Assembly (NCBI GenBank): GCA_027924645.1
Contig: BSBN01000781.1
Coordinates: forward strand, 4,278,001 to 4,342,000
DNA length: 64,000 nt
Source: Cunninghamia lanceolata
Lineage: Eukaryota; Streptophyta; Pinopsida; Cupressales; Cupressaceae
Reading direction: 5' to 3'
This document shows, piece after piece, positions 58,556 through 64,000 of the stretch. How positions within the stretch are numbered: position 1 is the first letter of the stretch; each line of letters begins with the position of its first letter. The position numbers were made by a program, and so were the translations under genes. A model generated the notes under the pieces. It saw only the letters and a program-made list of their open reading frames with translations, was not told the DNA's origin and did no database searches.

Positions 58556-60321
58556 CACTGCCTCCTTCTGACGATTTTTGGGGCAGCAGAAAACCTTTCA
58601 CCACGGGCAAATGCCTCAGAGATATAAAAAATTGAGAGAGGTTATTGTAGAGGCACTCTATGTGATCGCGTTGCCTCAGACAGAATGTTTCTTAGTACAC
58701 GGTTTTCGAATAACATCTTGTCAAAGATTGCTGCCTTTTTGCACTTTGGACTCTTCAGGGATATCGTCGGTACAATGTAGCTCCGACTATTTCGACATAT
58801 TTGGGTGAAAAATAGGATCATGCCTAGCGTAAATGTACCCATTCAGACGTGTTGGAATAGTCAGTTTGGTTGCATCAGGAGCAGGATGAAAGTTACACCC
58901 CTTTGCAACTTTACACTGCCTTCTTCTGACGATTTTTGGGGTAGCAGAAAACCTTTCACCACGGGCAAATGCCTCAGAGTTATAAAAAAATGAGAGAGGT
59001 TATTGTAGAGGCACTCTACATGATCGCGTTGCCTCAGACGAAATGTTTTTAAGTGACACAATTTTCGAGTAACATCTTGTCAAAGATTGCTGCCTTTTTG
59101 CACTTTGGACTCTTCAGGGATATCGTTGGTACAATGTAGCTCCGACTGTTTTGACATGTTTGGGTGAAAAATAGGACCATGCCTAGCATAAATGTACCCA
59201 TTCGGACGCGTTGGAATAGTCAGTTCGGTCGCATCAGGAGCAGGACGAAAGTTACACCCCTTTGCAACTTTACACTGCCTCCTTCTGACGATTTTTGGGG
59301 CAGCAGAAAACCTTTCACCACAGCCAAATGTCTCAGAGCTATAAAAAATTGAGAGAGGTTATTGTAGAGGCACTCTACGTGATCGCGTTGCCTCAGACAG
59401 AATATTTCTAAATGACACGGTTTTCAAGTAACATCTCGTCAAAGATTGCCGCCTTTTTACACTTTGGACTCTTCAGGGATATCGTCGGTACAATGTAGCT
59501 CCGACTGTTTCAACATGTTTGGGTAAAAAATAGGACCATGCCTAGCATAAATGTACCCATTCAGACGCGTTGGAATAGTCAGTTTGGTCGCATTAGGAGT
59601 AGGACAAAAGTTACACCCCTTTGCAACTTTACACTGCCTCCTTCTGACGATTTTTGGGGCAGCAGAAAACCTTTCACCACGGGCAAATGCCTCAGAGCTA
59701 TAAAAAACTGAGAGAGGTTATTGTAGAGGTACTCTACATGATCGCGTTGCCTCAGACAGAATGTTTCTAAGTGACATGGTTTTCGAGCAACATCTCGTCA
59801 AAAATTGCTGCCTTTTTGCACTTTGGACTCTTCAGGGATATCGTCGGTACAATGTAGCTCCGACTGTTTCGACATGTTTGGGTGAAAAATAGGACCATGC
59901 CTAGCGTAAATGTACCCATTCGGACGCGTTGGAACAGTCAGTTTGATCGCATCAGGAGCAAGACGAAAGTTACACCCCTTTGCAACTTTACACTGCCTCC
60001 TTCTAACGATTTTTGAGGCAGCAGAAAACCTTTCACCACGGGCAAATGCCTCAGAGCTATAAAAAATCAAGAGAGGTTATTATAGAGGCACTCTACGTGA
60101 TAGCGTTGCCTTAGACGGAATGTTTCTAAGTGACACAGTTTTCGAGCAACATCTCGTCAAAGATTGCAGCCTTTTTACACTTTGGACTCTTCAGGGATAT
60201 CGTCGGTACAATGTAGCTCTGACTGTTTCGACATGTTTGGGTGAAAAATAGGACCATGCTTAATGTAAATGTACCCATTCGGATGCGTTGGAACAATCAA
60301 TTTGGTCGCATCAGAAGCAGG
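58556..60321. repeat. Satellite array, about 4.9 units of 358-359 bp
   Basis: Units start 'cactgcctccttctgacg' at 58556, 58914, 59273, 59632 and 59991; the last stops near 60321 at 'gcatcagaagcagga'. Units differ at a few percent of positions. A stub of the unit end (ggtcgcatcaggagcaggac) recurs at about 60602-60621. Each unit contains a 'gctataaaaaattgagagag' string. Confidence 0.93.
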
Positions 60322-60770
60322 AAGATCTAAAGGCATGAAAGTGGATTTTTCAACTTGATTTGGCGCCCTATATGTGAAGGTAGATCTAAAGGCATGAAAG
60401 TGGATGTCATATTGCAAGAGTTTGGATCATAAAAATTGAAAGAAATAAGTCTATTAAGCTTGGGCGCCCTTGGTCTTCTTTTCATTCATTATGAGCGCCT
60501 TGGGAGAATGGTATATAGGTCATCATCATGATTGGGCGCCCTGAATCCAAAGTGTTGGAGAGATTATCAAATGGTGTCTAGTAGGGTGAGTTATGAGTTT
60601 GGTCGCATCAGGAGCAGGACACCAAAAATGCATAACATGATGATGTAAAAATGTGTACATATGTGTAAAAATGCAGGAGGAAATAAAAAAAGACAAACCT
60701 TACAAATTAATGTGCATACTTACAACTCAATGTAACATAACTTTACAAAATCAATGTGAATACTTACAAA
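60322..60770. other. Remainder of the old LTR and edge of the transposon
   Basis: Contains three GGCGCC motifs (60361, 60466, 60534), a repeated 'agatctaaaggcatgaaagtgg' phrase (60324 and 60380), and the satellite stub. The boundary between LTR and the transposase-bearing element lies somewhere between 60622 and 60770; no terminal inverted repeat was found. Confidence 0.45.
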
Positions 60771-63700
60771 TTAATCTAATGAACCATCCAGATCTGCTCT
60801 ACTCTTTATTGTGTCAAGTATTGCTTCATGGTCAGACTCACGCACCTTCCACAATATTTTGTTCAAAGGTCTACCCCGATACTTTATCAAATGAACATTG
60901 GATGCCACAACAAGGTTCGAGTAATGAAGAATCTTCTGATGTATGTCAAAGTCCTGAAATAGCCAAATATTAACACTCTTATGTGGGTACCTTCTAAGCC
61001 ATGTTCCAGTAATAACCACTGATCCTGTAGGGTATTCGATGTTTTCTCCATCTGTAACAGGGGCCTCCAATTTCTTTTTGGCCTCAACACAATGACATAA
61101 GTAATAATTTGTTCCCTCTTCATTATCTTCATCTGTAATAACTACATATACGTGCCCTACATTGATATGTGTAGCAAATTAGATGAAATTAGTCAACATT
61201 ACAAAAACACTACAAAGTAAGATGACATTACCTGGTTGAACTAGTTGAAATTAGATGCATATACGTGCCCTATATTACCTGGTTGAACTAAATCTGATAT
61301 GTGGTCAAAGTCAACTGACGATTCCATCTGTGTTAGTTCCAGTGCTGTCCGGGGTCGATACGTGTCAAGTGGGCTAAGATAACTACCATTCGTCAACCCA
61401 CTCCTTTGACTCGCACTCATCCCAGACTTGAATTGTACAGGAAGAACAAAAGCATGACATCTTTCGTGTATGGATACTCCATGAACCTGCAATTGAGCTT
61501 TTAAAAGAGTGCATCTCATTTGATCCTGTCAGTGTACAACAATACTCATATGGTGCAATGTTAGTATCATCTATCAACCAAAAAAATCTACGAACTAAAG
61601 ACTTACCTTCATTACCTGGACCCATGGAAGCATTACACGACTCGACAATCAATTTTGCATCTGTCAACTTTGCATTGTCTTTATACTTTAACTCTTCTCA
61701 TGCTATGGCTCTTTTGATACATGCTCCTGCACCATCATGCTCCCCCTTTCCATGCCCAGCCTCACAAAAGTTCCACATATGTTGAATACCTATAAAATTA
61801 TGCCTCCTACTTAGCCAATAGAAATTTTGCGAGTTCTTGAATTGTGACGCACAATTATCTGACCATATGATATGCTGACTGAATGATATGGCACTTCTAG
61901 CCAAATCATTGTAGAACACCTGAAAGCAACCTTGCACGAACTCCGTAGAATGCGTGCGATCATCACTAATATAGAAATTATACTCCCTTATGATCTTTCT
62001 GTCATCCTCTGTACTATCATTCGCATGAATGAATGCGATGTGCACAAATATAGAAACCTGTGTGGAGTTGTAATATTGTGATTGCACCTCACGTTGTGGC
62101 TGTAGACTATAGTTCTCTGCAAAGTCGACGACTGAAACAATGCTACCAACCGGAAATGTGTCCTTGCATAACTTGAATTGCAAGTCCAACCATCAAACTC
62201 TATGGGCATGTCTTGCATACTCATACACTATGCTGTCACGAAATATAGGCATAAACTGATACACTGGAATCTTTTCAGTAACTAATTCACACCTCTTTGC
62301 TTCTTTACCATCTTTTGTATTGTATGCCACTATTTTATACTTGCCAAACTCTACTAGTTCATTTCCAACCACATGTGTTATTTCCATATGTTCACATATT
62401 GGCAAATGTTGCAAGCCACCGCAACGATGACATGTGCCATCCAAGCATAATTTCTTGTAGAATATTTGACCTTCCTCTCTTTCACATAAAATTCTTGATA
62501 TGAAGTCTCTTGAAGATGTTGGTGGGGCACATATGGCACAACCCTGCAAATCATTGTTAGTATGCATATCTAAACATATAGACCTATAAGCATCAAAATG
62601 GTTAGAAAATTCAATATGTAATCTACAACAACAAGTAGTGCGTGTGTGATTTATCTTAACATAGAAAGGTTTTAGCATTTTAAAATATCTTTGACAAATT
62701 TTAATTTGAGGATACTTCTCTAGAAATTTACCATAAAACTGTGTTTGAATCTCATCCAAAAAATGCTTTGGATGTGGCTCGCGGTTCTGACTACCGATTC
62801 TCCTTCTTACCACATCCCTTTGATTCAGAGATACCCTTGTGTAATTCTTCCAGAAGTCTTCAATTAGTGATCTCAATGCTTCAACAATTAGTTTATCTTT
62901 TCGTGGTAGTCTCCCCGAGAACGCCCATAATTCATTGGCATTAGTGTCCTCAATTCTTTGGCGTCTTCCAACGGCTCTTGATAAAGTTTTCCTATTAATT
63001 CTCAATTCTTGACTTGTCTTTCTAATGAGACGAGCTTTCCTTGTTTGACTACTTACTATAGTCGATGTAATCACACGCCGTGTTGCATTACTATCTTTTG
63101 TGCGTGAGGTGTTACCCACACTCTCATACACACTCATTAGATTCTTGACAATAGATTTTTCACTTGAAGCCTCTGATGTTCTCAACCCAAGAATCTTCAT
63201 GATAGACCTATACTTTATACTTCGCATCATTTCAACGAATAGTTGACATCTTGCAGTCTCATTTAACTTTTCAAAGAACAATCTCCAAATCTTATTAGCA
63301 TATCTCCTACAAGTGCGTTTTGGAATCTTACCTTCCATTGCCTGCAAAATATTCTCATCAATATCAATCAAATACTTTGGCTTTCTATGCAAAATTCTAG
63401 GTGGTGTCAAGTTAGGTAAATTCATCTCAACATTAGGAATTTCATCAATATTTAAATGAGATGGGTTAGATGGCATACCTTCGATCGAAGATGGAATAGA
63501 TGACATACCTTGAGGTTGAGGTGGGAACGATGGCGTACCTCCTTCATCACATGTGAGTGATGATGTACTCTCAACTTGAGATGTGGTAGATGGTGTCCCT
63601 ACATGTTGACTTGCGGTAAAGGACGTGTCTCCAACTATGGTATTCAAATCTCTCGTACCATGAAGTTTTTGCATTCGTTCTCTTTGTGCCGCCAATACCA

Positions 63701-63863
63701 TATCTCTTTGTGATGGTTGTGGTTCCTCTTCAATTGGTATGTCTTCATTTATCATGTCCAATTTCCTCTTCTTACGAAGTTCCCTCATAGCCATTGCTTT
63801 CTTTGCATTCTTAGCTTCTATCTCTTCCTATGTTGGTTTAATTCTTGATCGTTTCCTCGGCAT
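60771..63863 (-). pseudogene. DDE-like transposase of the DFAENY / HGKG family, decayed
   Basis: Read from ATG at 63863 (MPRKRSRIKPT, then TAG). A long open part (63794-62196) has a basic N terminus, a Ser/Thr/Pro-rich linker, and a Cys-rich presumed zinc module (CAICAPP..., LCLDGTCHRCGG). A TGA at 62193-62195 is followed in the same frame by VVDFAENYS, YISDDRTHS, IWSDNCASQFK and HGKGEHDGAGACIKRA. After another TGA (61698-61700) come FFWLIDDTN and CCTLTG. A frameshift near 61430 and an intron follow, then a final exon (about 61160-60771) with YYLCHCVEAKKK and TGTWLRRYP. The same motif order is known from transposon-like proteins abundant in animal genomes; the candidate catalytic acids are in DFAENY, SDNCAS and the following E/D residues. 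All three early stops are one C-to-T change from Gln or Arg codons. Superfamily not assigned. Confidence 0.65.
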
Positions 63864-64000
63864 GACAGAGAATTTGTCTGTAGCATGATAAAGAGACCAA
63901 TATTAGTTCCTAAGAAATGAATACATGATAATAGTGGGATTGTATTTTTTTTATGTTGTAAGGATTTATTCTTGTATAGTTTGACATCATGGTATGAACT
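63864..64000 (-). other. Upstream flank of the decayed transposase
   Basis: Would hold the transposon's 5' untranslated part and terminal repeat. The window ends before any terminus can be seen. Confidence 0.3.

Larger units (their letters stand above)
45985..60621 (+). mobile_element. Old LTR (level 0) carrying nested insertions and satellite
   Basis: Fragments at 45985-45990 (TGTAAG) and 57143-60621 belong to one old LTR, split by a younger LTR of the same family that inserted at base two with a GTAAG duplication. The part from 57143 matches 45991-46345 of the younger LTR (about 350 bp, roughly 10 percent different by eye). It then diverges into GGCGCC-studded sequence. A 359-bp satellite array is embedded. 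The right end of the LTR was not found; it is probably truncated by the transposon beyond 60621. Confidence 0.55.

Noticed and set aside
58556..60321. Regular repeats considered as a CRISPR-like array
   Set aside because: Units are contiguous 359-bp satellite copies without unique spacers, in plant nuclear DNA.
61698..62195. TGA stops in the transposase considered as recoding (selenocysteine or readthrough)
   Set aside because: A further TAG and a frameshift are present, all explained by simple decay.

Overview
This window comes from a nuclear genome of a seed plant. A large-genome gymnosperm (conifer-like) is most likely: the DNA is AT-rich, only two genes look intact in 64 kb, and almost everything else is nested, decayed LTR retrotransposon sequence with very long LTRs (about 3 kb). 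The lineage is an inference; no species-specific marker was recognised.

Layout. (1) 1-5.4 kb: a minus-strand LTR element relic with a tRNA-primer site and a long broken ORF of unknown function. (2) 5.5-5.8 kb: the end of a poly(A)-tailed retrosequence. (3) 6.35-8.06 kb: an apparently intact five-exon aldo-keto reductase gene (335 aa, catalytic tetrad present). (4) 10.39-19.01 kb: an LTR element with 3.0-kb LTRs, GGATT target duplication and only a gag ORF (TR-GAG type), inserted in the 3' flank of the reductase gene. (5) 20.9-24.8 kb: a Ty3/Gypsy chromovirus integrase relic and a Ty1/Copia leader/gag/LTR relic, both minus strand. (6) 28.15-38.03 kb, minus strand: an intact 22-exon PDR-type (full-size ABCG) ABC transporter, 1438 aa; every splice site is GT/AG and every phase matches. 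Its introns and flanks carry several short tandem repeats and two miniature LTR (TRIM-like) elements. (7) 38.67-42.72 kb: a 4-kb segmental copy of the 3' part of the reductase gene plus its flank. It preserves the empty target site of element 4, so that element inserted after the duplication. (8) 42.7-45.5 kb: an unidentified, frame-damaged, multi-exon gene, probably transposon-derived, containing a perfect 449-bp tandem duplication. (9) 46.0-60.6 kb: a three-level nest. An old LTR is interrupted by a younger LTR of the same family (GTAAG duplication), and that LTR is interrupted by an 8.4-kb element (CATGA duplication) with 2.9-kb LTRs and one intact 493-codon ORF of unknown function. The host LTR family is studded with GGCGCC motifs. 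The inserted LTRs carry dense alternating GCCGAT/ATCGGC motifs. A roughly 359-bp satellite (about 4.9 copies) lies in the old LTR. (10) 60.7-63.9 kb, minus strand: a decayed gene for a DDE-like transposase of the family marked by DFAENY, SDNCASQFK and HGKG motifs.

The two working genes, an NADPH-dependent reductase and a plasma-membrane PDR exporter, could act in specialised metabolism or detoxification, but neighbourhood is the only evidence linking them. The most novel material is the nested motif-rich LTR system at 46-60.6 kb and the plant copy of the DFAENY transposase family.
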